Assembly: GCF_000515215.1 (NCBI RefSeq)
Contig: NZ_KI911557.1
Coordinates: 3,033,741-3,097,740 of the forward strand
Direction: 5' to 3'
DNA length: 64,000 bases
DNA from: Methylomonas sp. 11b
GTDB lineage: Bacteria > Pseudomonadota > Gammaproteobacteria > Methylococcales > Methylomonadaceae
Shown here: positions 16,856 to 25,814 of the stretch, piece after piece
Layout of the letters: every line of letters starts with the position of its first letter
Numbering within the stretch: the stretch's first letter is position 1
Notes under the pieces: generated by a model
What the model saw: the letters and a program-made list of their open reading frames with translations, nothing else
The model's database searches: none
What the model was told of the DNA's origin: nothing
Made by a program: the position numbers and the translations under genes

Positions 16856-19063
16856 CTAGTACAAATCCACCGGATCGACATCCAGCGACCAGCGCACCTT
16901 TTTGGCTTCCTTCAAGACATAAATGGCCGGCAACAAACTATCCAGCAGATGATGCAGCTCTTTACGCTGCGGACTCTGCAATAGCAACTGGTAACGAAAC
17001 AAGCCCGCACGCCGGGCCATCGGCGCCGTCACCGGCCCCAAGACCTGTACTATGCCGGGGTTCAGTTCGCTGATTTTTTGGCAAACGGCCTGTAAAAACT
17101 GCTGCGGCTCCTCGGCCTTGCCGGCTTGCACCCTAAGCAAAGCCTGATGGCCGAACGGCGGCAAGCCGGCCTGCCGCCGTTCTTTCAGCGCGCTTTGCGC
17201 GAAAGCGCGATAGCCCGAGCTTAGCAAGGTATCCAGCAAAGGATGTTGCGGATGCCGGGTTTGCAACATAACCTTACCGGGTTGATCCGCCCGACCGGCC
17301 CGCCCCGCCACCTGCACAATCAACTGCGCCAGTCTTTCGCTACCGTGGTAGTCAATACTGAACAGGCCGCTGTCTATATCCAGAATGGCTACCAGCGTCA
17401 CCCCAGGAAAATGGTGGCCCTTGGCGAGCATTTGCGTCCCGAGAATAATATCGACCCCGCCATCGTGAATCTGCTCCAGATACTGCTCCAGCGAGCCCTT
17501 GCGCTGCGTGGTATCCCGGTCCAGGCGCACGATGGTCTTGTCCGGAAATAAGGTTGCCAGGGTCTGTTCGATACGTTCGGTACCTAAACCCAGCGCCTGT
17601 AATTCGCCGGTTTTACAGGATGGGCACTGCTTGGGCAAAGGTTGTTCGCCGCCGCAGTGATGGCACCTCAACAACCGGTCGGCGGCGTGAATCACCAGAT
17701 TGGCGTCACAGCGCCGGCAGCGCGAGACCCAGCCGCAACCATGGCAAATCTGCACCGGCGCATAGCCACGCCGGTTGAGAAAAATCAGTGCTTGTTGCTT
17801 CTTGTCCAAGGTGGCGTGGATTTCTGCCAGCAGCGGTTCGGACACACCGGCTTGCATTCGTTTATTGCGAATGTCCAGTAGCTGAAAACTCGGCGCTGTG
17901 GCATTGCCGGCCCGATTGGGCAAATGTAGCAGTTGGTAGCGGTGCTGGGCGACGTTCGCCATGCTCTCCAGCGACGGCGTTGCCGAGCCCAGCAATACCG
18001 GGATGCCTAAGCCCTTGGCCCTGGCGATGGCGACGTCCCGCGCCGAAAAGCGAAAGCCTTCCTGTTGTTTGAACGAGCTATCGTGCTCTTCGTCGAGAAT
18101 AATCAGCCCGGGACGCGGCATTGGTGTGAACAGCGCGGAACGGGTGCCGAGCATAATCGCAGCTTCACCTTGCTGCATACTCAGCCAGGCCTGCAAACGC
18201 TGGTTATCGGTTAGTTTGGAATGCGTGGACACCATGTTCACCGCAAAACGCTTTAGAAAGCGCTGCTCCAATTGCGGCGTCAGACTAATTTCCGGCAGTA
18301 AAACCAGGACTTGTTTGCCCTGCGCCAACACCTTAGCGATGATCTGCATATACACTTCGGTCTTGCCGCTTCCGGTAACGCCCTCTAGCAGGGATACGGC
18401 AAAGCGACCCAGATTGGCGATGACCGCAGCGATAGCTGCTTGTTGCTCCGGATTGGCCGGTAACGCGGTTTTGGTCAAGGCTAATTCAGAGCCTGGAATT
18501 GGGTCTTGCGCCGTGACTAAGCCCTTATCGAGCAAGGCTTTCAGCGCGGGTTTGTAGGCGCTAAGCGCGGCAGCGGTCATAGCGCTACCGGTAGATTGCA
18601 ACAATGCCAATAGCGCTTGTTGCTTGGGCGCGCGGCGTAGCTGTTCCGGGGCAACCAACCGACCTTGCGGGCTGAGGCCGAAGCAGGGCTGCCGTTGCAG
18701 CAAAGCCGGCCGGCCTTGGCGTAAGGCCACCGGAAACGCTGCGGCCAGCACTTCACCAATGGGGTGGTGATAATATCGGCTGGCCCAGCGTAATAACTGG
18801 ATGTCGGTGTCAGCCAATAGCGGCTGGGTATCCAGAATGGCGATAGCCGGTTTAAGTTTATCCACCCGGACGCTGGAATGGTCCGCGACAGCCAGCAAAA
18901 CCCCTACTTGCTGACGCTTACCGAAGGGCACCAACACCCTAATACCGACTTGCAATGCGGTCACACTAACACCGTCTGGCGGCAGGTAATCGAATAACCG
19001 GTCCAGCGGAACTGGCACAGCAACTTTCAAAATTAAATTGCCGGAAGTGTCACAGTTAGGCAT
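16856..19063 (-). CDS. priA: Primosomal replication restart helicase PriA
   Basis: Superfamily 2 DNA helicase that reloads the replisome at stalled forks. The N-terminal 3'-DNA-binding domain precedes the Walker A GVTGSGKTEVY, the DEEH box (ILDEEHDSSFKQQEG), and a zinc-binding insertion with CHGCGW, CRRC, CHHC and CPSC. Motifs V and VI follow (GTQMLAKGHHFPG, QVAGRAGR). The 735-residue length is normal. About 60 bp upstream of the start begins the second DnaA-box/IHF element, a suggestive place for replication-linked control. It is transcribed alone, away from dsbB. Confidence 0.96.
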   Translation of the reverse strand: MPNCDTSGNLILKVAVPVPLDRLFDYLPPDGVSVTALQVGIRVLVPFGKRQQVGVLLAVADHSSVRVDKLKPAIAILDTQPLLADTDIQLLRWASRYYHHPIGEVLAAAFPVALRQGRPALLQRQPCFGLSPQGRLVAPEQLRRAPKQQALLALLQSTGSAMTAAALSAYKPALKALLDKGLVTAQDPIPGSELALTKTALPANPEQQAAIAAVIANLGRFAVSLLEGVTGSGKTEVYMQIIAKVLAQGKQVLVLLPEISLTPQLEQRFLKRFAVNMVSTHSKLTDNQRLQAWLSMQQGEAAIMLGTRSALFTPMPRPGLIILDEEHDSSFKQQEGFRFSARDVAIARAKGLGIPVLLGSATPSLESMANVAQHRYQLLHLPNRAGNATAPSFQLLDIRNKRMQAGVSEPLLAEIHATLDKKQQALIFLNRRGYAPVQICHGCGWVSRCRRCDANLVIHAADRLLRCHHCGGEQPLPKQCPSCKTGELQALGLGTERIEQTLATLFPDKTIVRLDRDTTQRKGSLEQYLEQIHDGGVDIILGTQMLAKGHHFPGVTLVAILDIDSGLFSIDYHGSERLAQLIVQVAGRAGRADQPGKVMLQTRHPQHPLLDTLLSSGYRAFAQSALKERRQAGLPPFGHQALLRVQAGKAEEPQQFLQAVCQKISELNPGIVQVLGPVTAPMARRAGLFRYQLLLQSPQRKELHHLLDSLLPAIYVLKEAKKVRWSLDVDPVDLY

Positions 19064-19124
19064 GTCTCGTGATGTTTTTTTGATATTAGATCGCTAAGTC
19101 GTTAACAGGATTGAGGAATCTGAG

Positions 19125-19335
19125 TTACCCACAAAAACTGTGGATAACTCTGTGGATAGGCTTTTGAGAGAATCGCTTAGTGTCGGTTTTTATTACACAT
19201 TTGTTAAATTGTGCAAATTTAAGCCAGCTGATTTGCCAATTATAAATCAATGACTTACGTAAAAAATTAATCTGTGTTAAATATCGCAGGCGCTATTGCA
19301 ATGCTGCGCAGGCTATGCCCCGTTTTTGTGCATAA
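19125..19335 (+). promoter_or_regulatory. DnaA-box/IHF element, copy 2, upstream of priA
   Basis: Box I TTACCCACA (19125-19133, one mismatch), inverted box II TGTGGATAA (19139-19147, perfect), inverted box III TGTGGATAG (19151-19159), an IHF-consensus AATCAATGACTTA (19245-19257) and TGTGCATAA (19327-19335). Offsets from box I are 14, 26, 120 and 202, against 14, 26, 120 and 203 in the copy at 471-682. The flanks between motifs are diverged, so the motifs and their spacing are what is conserved. It fills the 430-bp gap between dsbB and priA; I see no gene in that gap. Confidence 0.75.
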
Positions 19336-19494
19336 CCTGTTGCGGAGCTGTATCGATTCGACGCGGTAACTGCGGCAGATCCATCAATTGGGTGCCCCGA
19401 AAAAATCAGGGTTCCGACTCTGAAGACTCTTGACATGGCTTAAGCTTCTTTATCAGCAGGAACGATTTCCCCAAGCAACTTGCCAATCGCGCAG

Positions 19495-19992
19495 CTAGAC
19501 GGCATCGGCATCGTTAAAAAATTGCAGGCCCGCCCAACCCGCCAACAACAAAAACGCGAACAAGGTCCAGGCTGGAATACTCAAGCCCAGCAAGGTCCAA
19601 TCGATCTTCGCGCATTCGCCGGTGCCGGTCAGCATCAATTTGATGGTATCGGCCAGCGGGAAATGTTGAAATACGTATTCCAGCCCCGGACTGCATTCCG
19701 GCACTTCTTCGGGCGGCAGATGTTGCAACCAGACATGGCGGGCCGAGACGCTGGCGCCGATCAAGGCCGCAACCGCGCTGCACACCGCATAGACTTTTCG
19801 GCCACGATTGTGCAAACCGGCCATCAAAAAAATGACGCCTGTTGCCAAAATAGCCAAACGTTGCGAAATGCAGAGCGGGCAAGGCTCCAACTCTTCGACA
19901 AACTGTAAATACGCGCCAACCCCCAACAGCGAAGCGCAGGCGGCAAAGCCCAGAAAAAAACCAATACGCGGATTAATTTTTACTAAATTCAT
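19495..19992 (-). CDS. dsbB: Disulfide bond formation protein B
   Basis: Inner-membrane quinone reductase that reoxidises DsbA. 165 residues with four transmembrane helices. The first periplasmic pair is in EPCPLCISQR and the second pair in the long second loop (PECSPG and GECAKI). The ATG at 19992 (MNLVKINPRIG) fits the family N-terminus; the longer frame would extend deep into the upstream RCK gene. It overlaps the 3' end of that gene by 20 bp, so it is likely translated from the same message as the K+ channel cluster. Confidence 0.93.
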   Translation of the reverse strand: MNLVKINPRIGFFLGFAACASLLGVGAYLQFVEELEPCPLCISQRLAILATGVIFLMAGLHNRGRKVYAVCSAVAALIGASVSARHVWLQHLPPEEVPECSPGLEYVFQHFPLADTIKLMLTGTGECAKIDWTLLGLSIPAWTLFAFLLLAGWAGLQFFNDADAV

Positions 19993-20677
19993 TTTCGACG
20001 TCTTTTTTGAATGCTCTAATTTCCCGCGAGGGACCCAAAATAACCAAGATATCGCCAACGCTTAGGCGGCGGTCGAACTCCTCAACTACAAAGTGTAGTT
20101 GTTCGCTAACCTGCTTATTGACGATACCGATCAATATCAAATTATACTGCGAACTCAGCTGTAACTCTGTGACATGAGTGTTTTCCAGATAACTGTTTTC
20201 TGGAATCGTCACTTCGGCTAGATGCAAATCGTGCCTGCCGAACACCGTATGATCAAAAATATCGTTGATATCCGGCCGCTTCAGCATGTCGTGAATCTTG
20301 CGCCCGCAGATTTCGTAAGGGTCGATAATCTTGTTGGCGCCGGCCGCCAACAGCTTTTCCGCCGACTCCGGGCTATCGACAATCGCGACGATATTCAACT
20401 GCTTATCCAGCGCCCGCGCCGACAGTGTCAGAAATACATTTTCCGAGTCCGTGTCGAAAAAGCAAAATAGTGTATCGATATGCGCGCCGATGCCGATCAG
20501 CTTCAAATCGTCATCGCTACGGAAATCGATGTTGGCGGTTTCAAAGCCGTTTTCACGGGCAAGCGTAGCTTTGGCCGGGTCGTGATCGATGACGGTGATT
20601 TGATACAGCTCTTTGTCCAACCGGCTAATGGCCTCGAACGACAGTCGGTTGTAACCGAATACGGCGATGTTTTTCAT
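19973..20677 (-). CDS. RCK (TrkA-N/TrkA-C) domain protein, probable channel subunit
   Basis: 234 residues: an RCK Rossmann-like domain at about 1-130 and a TrkA-C domain at about 145-230. The dinucleotide loop, normally GxGRxG, reads VFGYNRLSFEA, so two of the three glycines are missing; the later DxD-like IDHDPAK is kept. NAD(H) binding is therefore doubtful. The start overlaps the stop of the K+ channel gene by four bases (ATGA). This suggests a second RCK supplied in trans to the channel's own RCK, as found within one polypeptide in tandem-RCK channels. Partnership is inferred from position and homology. Confidence 0.85.
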   Translation of the reverse strand: MKNIAVFGYNRLSFEAISRLDKELYQITVIDHDPAKATLARENGFETANIDFRSDDDLKLIGIGAHIDTLFCFFDTDSENVFLTLSARALDKQLNIVAIVDSPESAEKLLAAGANKIIDPYEICGRKIHDMLKRPDINDIFDHTVFGRHDLHLAEVTIPENSYLENTHVTELQLSSQYNLILIGIVNKQVSEQLHFVVEEFDRRLSVGDILVILGPSREIRAFKKDVENEFSKN

Positions 20678-22278
20678 TTGGGCTTCCTGCTGAATAGACG
20701 GCGTTGTTCCACTTGATCGCGAAAATGATCGATGCCGTACTTACGGCCCAATAACACCAGCATATCGCCATGCCGCAGAATAAAGTCCACTTCCGGATTG
20801 AAATAAAAATGTTGCTGCTTAACCTGGTATTTATTCTTATGTTTCAGATGAATCGGATTGTCGCTGATCACGCCCAACAAGGTGAGCTTACGTTGCTGTA
20901 AATCCAGTTGACCGATTTGTTGATTATCCAAAGGCGACTTTTCGCTGACCAATACCGACTCCATTACCGTCTCGGTTTGGTTATGCAAAATACCGGAGAT
21001 GGCCTCGAAAGCGACGGGCTGCCCAACAAATTCCGCCGCCAGCAAACCGGCAATCTCAAACGGCCTGATGACGTTATCAGCGCCGGCCTGGTAGAGTTTA
21101 TTGACATTATCGTGGCGGTTGGCACGGGAAATTATGCGCAGGTTTTTATTTAAATGCCGGCTGGTTAACGTCACATAAACATTTATCACATCGTCGCCGG
21201 TGATGCACAAGATAGCGCTGGCGCCGCGGCAAATACCGGCGTTGATCAGCACTTCATTATTACTGGCATCGCTTTCTATCGCCAGATAACCACGCTTCTT
21301 GGCTAACTCGATTCGTTCAGGGACTCGATCAATGATTAAAAACTTCTGTCGGTCGTTCTGCAAATGGCGGGCGATCTCCTGGCCGACCCGACCGAAACCG
21401 CAAATGATGATGAAGCTATCGTAACGCTCAAGTTGGGCATAGGTTCGGCTCTCGCGCATTGACAACATTTTCTCGCTGAACGCGGCGATCAGGATGGAGG
21501 TGAAGAACGACAGCACCCCCAAGCTGGCCAGTATCAAAAAAATCGTCACCCAGCGGCCGCCGGTGGTTTGCGGGGTAATGTCGCCAAAGCCCACAGTGGC
21601 CAAGGTGACGATGGTCCAATAAAAGGCGTCGAATAAATTATGAATACCGCTGTTGGTGGCTTGGTACTCGAACATATAAATCGACACGCTGGCGATAAAC
21701 ACCAGAAAGCAGGTGAAGATCAACAATGTCATCAATTCGAAGCGCTTACTGGCCAAGGCGTCAGCAAACAATTTGGCGCTATTGGAATAACGAAACAGCT
21801 TAAACAGCCGGAATATGATGAAGATGCGCAAGATCGCCAGCGGTCGGTAGCTGGGCAGAATCGCCAAGATGTCTATGATCGCAAACGGCGAAGTGATGTA
21901 CTCCATATCTCTGACAAAGGCTTTGCGAAACACCCCGAGCAGATTGAAATCCAGGTTTAAATACAGCGCTTTCTCATATTCCTCGATGATGACTTTATAA
22001 GTGTCGGAATAAATCCAGCCCCGCAGGCAATATTCGACGATAAACACCATCAGAATCGCCAGCTCGAAATAGCCGCCCATTTTGCTGTCTTCGTGTTCGA
22101 TGTCGTAAATCAGAAAAATTACGCTCAAAATCAGCAGGGCTATCATCGTCGCGTCGAAATACTTCTTCTTCCGGCTATGACTGTTTTCCAGCAGATCGTA
22201 AAAAAACAGCTTGGCTGACCGATACCAATCGGCGGATTTTAAGTAGTACGCGCAATAAACAATCAGTTTGGCTAGCAT
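20674..22278 (-). CDS. Voltage-gated-type potassium channel with RCK domain
   Basis: 534 residues. The N-terminal half has about six transmembrane helices; a basic S4-like segment (ILRIFIIFRLFKLFRYS) precedes the pore, whose filter is TVGFGD. A cytoplasmic RCK domain follows with an intact GFGRVGQEI nucleotide loop, then a TrkA-C-like region near residues 430-520. It would conduct K+ across the inner membrane under ligand and perhaps voltage control. The gene starts 6 bp after an SDR gene and overlaps the separate RCK gene by four bases. Kch-type assignment is secure; gating ligand unknown. Confidence 0.92.
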   Translation of the reverse strand: MLAKLIVYCAYYLKSADWYRSAKLFFYDLLENSHSRKKKYFDATMIALLILSVIFLIYDIEHEDSKMGGYFELAILMVFIVEYCLRGWIYSDTYKVIIEEYEKALYLNLDFNLLGVFRKAFVRDMEYITSPFAIIDILAILPSYRPLAILRIFIIFRLFKLFRYSNSAKLFADALASKRFELMTLLIFTCFLVFIASVSIYMFEYQATNSGIHNLFDAFYWTIVTLATVGFGDITPQTTGGRWVTIFLILASLGVLSFFTSILIAAFSEKMLSMRESRTYAQLERYDSFIIICGFGRVGQEIARHLQNDRQKFLIIDRVPERIELAKKRGYLAIESDASNNEVLINAGICRGASAILCITGDDVINVYVTLTSRHLNKNLRIISRANRHDNVNKLYQAGADNVIRPFEIAGLLAAEFVGQPVAFEAISGILHNQTETVMESVLVSEKSPLDNQQIGQLDLQQRKLTLLGVISDNPIHLKHKNKYQVKQQHFYFNPEVDFILRHGDMLVLLGRKYGIDHFRDQVEQRRLFSRKPK

Positions 22279-22284
22279 CTGGGC

Positions 22285-22998
22285 TTATTTCTTAAATTCG
22301 ATCACTTTGCTGGAGGGATTTAGATTGATTTCGTCTATCACGCAATGCGAGCCGGCTTGCAGGATATAAGCAACAGCATCTGCAACATCCTCAGCCATCA
22401 GGGCTTGGCCGGACTGTTTACCGGGTGCGAACGACAATGTATCAAAAAACGCGGTATCGACCATGCCCGGATTGACCAAGGACACCCGCACCGAGCTTTT
22501 GCCGCACTCGTCGCGCAAGGCTTGGCTAAACCCGCGCAACGCAAATTTGCTGGCGCAATAAATGCTGCCGTTGCGGTTGCCTTTTAAAGCCGCTTCCGAA
22601 CCGATATACACCAGGTTGGCATGTGATTTTTGCTTTAGTGTCGGCAACAACGCCCGCGTCAGACAGGCCTGGGCGGTGAAGTTTACGGTCATCAAGGTTT
22701 CGATTTGTGCGTATGAAAATTGCTCCAGGCCGCCGAATTGGCCGAAACCGGCGGCGAAGACCACCGCATCCAGTGCCGGGAAATCACTTTGCAGTTGTTT
22801 GGCAAACGGCGGAACGCCGGCTAATTTAGCCAGATCCAACTCGACGCCGACAAAATTGGGGTGAAGTTTGGCAAACCGCCGGCAGTCCCGGGACGTGCCA
22901 ATCACTTGGTGACCTTGCGCTAGCAATTGCCGGGCAATTGCCCGGCCGATGCCGGAACTGGCGCCCGTCACCAGTACCGTGCGCTTTAGAGCGTGCAT
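22285..22998 (-). CDS. SDR-family oxidoreductase
   Basis: Short-chain dehydrogenase/reductase of about 237 residues. The cofactor motif is TGASSGIGRAIA, followed by a late NNAG-equivalent (VFAAGFGQFG) and the catalytic SxnYxxxK region (GSEAALKGNRNGSIYCASKFA). A basic residue after the glycine motif (GTSRD) suggests NADP(H). The substrate is unknown. The start is placed at 22998 (MHALKRTVLVTG), which overlaps the end of the SPL-like gene by 13 bp; the 16-residue extension is not family-like. Confidence 0.92.
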   Translation of the reverse strand: MHALKRTVLVTGASSGIGRAIARQLLAQGHQVIGTSRDCRRFAKLHPNFVGVELDLAKLAGVPPFAKQLQSDFPALDAVVFAAGFGQFGGLEQFSYAQIETLMTVNFTAQACLTRALLPTLKQKSHANLVYIGSEAALKGNRNGSIYCASKFALRGFSQALRDECGKSSVRVSLVNPGMVDTAFFDTLSFAPGKQSGQALMAEDVADAVAYILQAGSHCVIDEINLNPSSKVIEFKK

Positions 22999-23978
22999 GG
23001 AAAAAAAGCAGTTTGCGGGATGTATTCCAGCAGCATTTGCGTGCAATCGGCCATCATCGCCTGCTCCAGGTCGGCACGGTAAGACACCATGCCGGACGCG
23101 GTTTGCAGCGGGCTGGCGAATAGTTTTTCATCCGGGTACAGCTTATGGATTTTTTTGAAATATTGCTCCGGCAATCGAAACACACCCAAGCTGACCGAGT
23201 GCAAGGCCTGGGCATCGATTGCCGCGAATACTTGCTCGAACAAGGCCCGGTATTGTTGGCGGTAGTCGTACTGATAAATTAACGGATCAAAACGCAAACC
23301 AATTTGCCAACCTTGTTGCTGTAATTTAGCCGCCGCTTCGATACGCTTGGCCACATTCGGCGCTTTCGCTTCCACCTTATCGGCCACCGCATCCGGAGAG
23401 AGGCTGAAAGCCACCACACAGCGCGGCACGACCTCGCGATTCAATAGACTTCTGATCTGCGTACTCTTGGTGCGCAACTCCAGCCAGGCGTTGGGTAATT
23501 CGGCAAACACCGGCAAAAATTGTTCGGCAAAGTCGGTGACCGGCTCAAAAGCCAGACTGTCGCAATCGTAGCCCGAGAAAAAATACACATCCTGATCCGG
23601 CGTTTCCCGGCAGGTTTGGCGAATCTGTTCCTGAAAATCCTCGTAATTCACAAACAGCACGTAATTGGCCGACTGATACATGCCCTGTAAAAAGCAATAT
23701 CGGCAGTCGTACAAGCAATTCAGCATGTGCGAAAAGTAATAATTGCGCTGGCCGCCGATGCCGTAACCGGCCGGCGCCGGCAACACGAACTTTTGGTATT
23801 TTTCCGCCAGAATCAGCGCCGGATGCTGTTTTTGTAAACGAAAGTTTTGCGCCTTGGGATTAAACACCTCGCCGAATCGCTCGCAGACCACCGTCCGCGC
23901 TTGCGGAAAACACCGCCGAATCGTCGCTACGCGCGGATGCTGCTCGATAGCGGATTCTATATAAAGGGTGTCTATCAT
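22986..23978 (-). CDS. Spore photoproduct lyase-like radical SAM protein
   Basis: 330 residues. The radical-SAM cluster motif is CLYDCRYC (CxxxCxxC), in the context YYFSHMLNCLYDCRYC typical of spore photoproduct lyase homologues. Later segments FSGYDCDSLAFEP and FSLSPD fit the same family. True SPL repairs thymine photoproducts in spores; homologues in non-sporulating proteobacteria exist and their substrate is unclear. First gene of the SPL-SDR-channel-RCK-dsbB run. I prefer the ATG at 23978 (MIDTLYIES); one six codons upstream is possible. Confidence 0.88.
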   Translation of the reverse strand: MIDTLYIESAIEQHPRVATIRRCFPQARTVVCERFGEVFNPKAQNFRLQKQHPALILAEKYQKFVLPAPAGYGIGGQRNYYFSHMLNCLYDCRYCFLQGMYQSANYVLFVNYEDFQEQIRQTCRETPDQDVYFFSGYDCDSLAFEPVTDFAEQFLPVFAELPNAWLELRTKSTQIRSLLNREVVPRCVVAFSLSPDAVADKVEAKAPNVAKRIEAAAKLQQQGWQIGLRFDPLIYQYDYRQQYRALFEQVFAAIDAQALHSVSLGVFRLPEQYFKKIHKLYPDEKLFASPLQTASGMVSYRADLEQAMMADCTQMLLEYIPQTAFFPCTL

Positions 23979-24387
23979 GATGACTGAATGCGGCAAAAAG
24001 GCGGTTGGGCATTATAAATGATTGCCGGACAGGGCGTGGTGACGGCGATAGGGCGCGAATTGCACCTTAGAAAACAGCGAATCGGAGCACTGCGGCAACT
24101 TGTCGCAACCACCCTGTGCAAATGGTCCGTTGCAGGCGCGCTAAATCCGTTATGATGGTCCCTGAGAAACAATAAAGTTTTTCAATTGGACCCAGTAGGA
24201 AAAAAGATACTTCCCATCAGCATGGATTTGCTTCAAGCCTCTTGTCGGCTATATGGCAAAAGGTGCTGTGCCGGTGCTATTTCAAGACGAACTTAGACCT
24301 AATAAGTTGCCGGTACAAAAAATCTATTCTGTGATGACGTGTTTTTTAGGGCATTGGACCTATTAACCATCACACAAAATCTACTTA
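23979..24387. other. Intergenic region before the small exported protein
   Basis: About 410 bp between divergent genes. It contains a short repeat TTGGACC (near 24187 and 24354) and a possible 24-codon reading frame starting at 24222 with no clear ribosome-binding site. No known riboswitch or RNA was recognised. It probably carries promoters for the SPL gene and for the small exported protein, with a leader of up to 200 bp for the latter. Confidence 0.4.
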
Positions 24388-24744
24388 ATGAAATTATTTA
24401 CAAAAGCAGTATTAACCTTGTCATTGGCAGCTTCTTTAAGTCTGACCAACGTTTGCGCATTTGCTGCTGAAGAAGCACCAGCTGCCGCAGCGCAATCCGG
24501 TAGCGCCGGCATTATCGCTCACATCGAAAAAGCGCTGGTTGAAATCAGCAAAAGTGATTTCTCCGCCGCGCAGATTCATCTGAAAGCCGCCAGAACCAGC
24601 TCCGAAGCAATTGCCGGCAACTCCGAAGCCGCGAAAAAAGCCCACGCATCTTTGATGCAAGGACAGATCCTGTCTAAAAGCGGTAACGTAGCCAAAGCAA
24701 CCGAAGAATTGACCAAGACTATCGAACTGTATAAAGCACTTTAA
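24388..24744 (+). CDS. Small exported helical protein of unknown function
   Basis: 118 residues. A signal peptide (hydrophobic VLTLSLAASLSLTNVCAFA) is followed by an Ala-rich mature part of about 92 residues built of amphipathic helices (IIAHIEKALVEISK, ATEELTKTIELYKAL). The pattern is reminiscent of a single TPR-like or helical-bundle repeat with ligand-binding potential. I do not recognise a named family. It stands alone after an intergenic region of about 410 bp, between divergent SPL and convergent PilZ genes. Confidence 0.7.
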   Translation: MKLFTKAVLTLSLAASLSLTNVCAFAAEEAPAAAAQSGSAGIIAHIEKALVEISKSDFSAAQIHLKAARTSSEAIAGNSEAAKKAHASLMQGQILSKSGNVAKATEELTKTIELYKAL

Positions 24745-24822
24745 AGCTTGAACAGGGCTGGGCTGTTACGTCGGTCCAGCCTAAATTCAGGGGAGAAACG
24801 CAACCCCTAATAAGCAACACAG

Positions 24823-25707
24823 TCACATCCCAAAATAGGCATAGCCAGTAACGGCTATAACGCCGATTCCGACAATCTTGACCTTATCCACCAGCGCTTG
24901 CTGGCCCCAAAAGTAAAGACAACTGGCTTTTTTGCGGCACCAGAAGGCTATCAGACTATTGCCCGCCCGCCGACAGTTATGCGGAACAATCCGCCAAAGA
25001 AAGAAAAGACCGATCAGGCCGACCGTACACAGAATATAAAACACGATGACTTGGGTAGTGTGGGTATCGGTATGGAATGCATGCTCGATGACATGGTCCA
25101 GATTGTATTCGGCATACTCAAAGATCAAATGTATGACGTGTAAAACCACTTCGAAAATATGATGAACCAAGCCCATTAACAGCCCGAATGCGGCATCCGG
25201 CATCGCCAGGACAAATAAGACCAGGCTTAGCAGTACGCCGTTAACGGCCCACTGTTGTTTTTTGGTTCTGTCGATATGTTTGCTTAACAGCGCCGTATCT
25301 TCCGGCGTCAGATTGACGAATTGGGCGCCGATTAAATACGGATAACGGTCGTTTTCGAAGGGGTTGCTGGGCTTGCAATACACCACCTTACAGCAGGTCA
25401 TGATTGCGGTCATGCTGGATAACAGCAATATCCGCAGCATCAGATAATCGCCGGCTTGCAGCGGCTCTTGCGAGGTAAAGGCGATGCCGCTGGCACTGAT
25501 ATTGACGTTTAGCGTGTCGTTTTCCCTGCTTTGCGAATCGGGTAACGCTTGGTCGATGTCCGGCGGATTATTGTGTAGCAAATCATCGAAGTTTTCCGGC
25601 GCTTGCAGTTGCCCATCATAATCAAGCTTGCGGTAGAAAAGATTGGCTTGCTCATAAATGCGAAAAGCCACTCTGCGATTCAATTTTTTGCCGTTTACCT
25701 TAGCCAT
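24823..25707 (-). CDS. PilZ-domain membrane protein
   Basis: About 294 residues. The N-terminal half reads as a PilZ-like domain: NRRVAFRIYEQANLFYR near residue 10, and ISASGIAFTSQEPLQAGD near 72, the RxxxR and (D/N)xSxxG c-di-GMP-binding elements. The C-terminal half has three hydrophobic segments and His-rich loops (HHIFEVVLHVIHLIFE). It may link c-di-GMP to a membrane process. The RxxxR spacing is somewhat atypical, so ligand binding is inferred. It is transcribed convergently to the small exported protein. Confidence 0.75.
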   Translation of the reverse strand: MAKVNGKKLNRRVAFRIYEQANLFYRKLDYDGQLQAPENFDDLLHNNPPDIDQALPDSQSRENDTLNVNISASGIAFTSQEPLQAGDYLMLRILLLSSMTAIMTCCKVVYCKPSNPFENDRYPYLIGAQFVNLTPEDTALLSKHIDRTKKQQWAVNGVLLSLVLFVLAMPDAAFGLLMGLVHHIFEVVLHVIHLIFEYAEYNLDHVIEHAFHTDTHTTQVIVFYILCTVGLIGLFFLWRIVPHNCRRAGNSLIAFWCRKKASCLYFWGQQALVDKVKIVGIGVIAVTGYAYFGM

Positions 25708-25814
25708 ATCCATCAAACCTTAAAAATCGCGTATTACATACTGTCGATGATAGTCCAAGACTGCAAACTCTCAATCCGCATAAAAATAACCCGGACGCAG
25801 ACTGGCGCGTTTGT

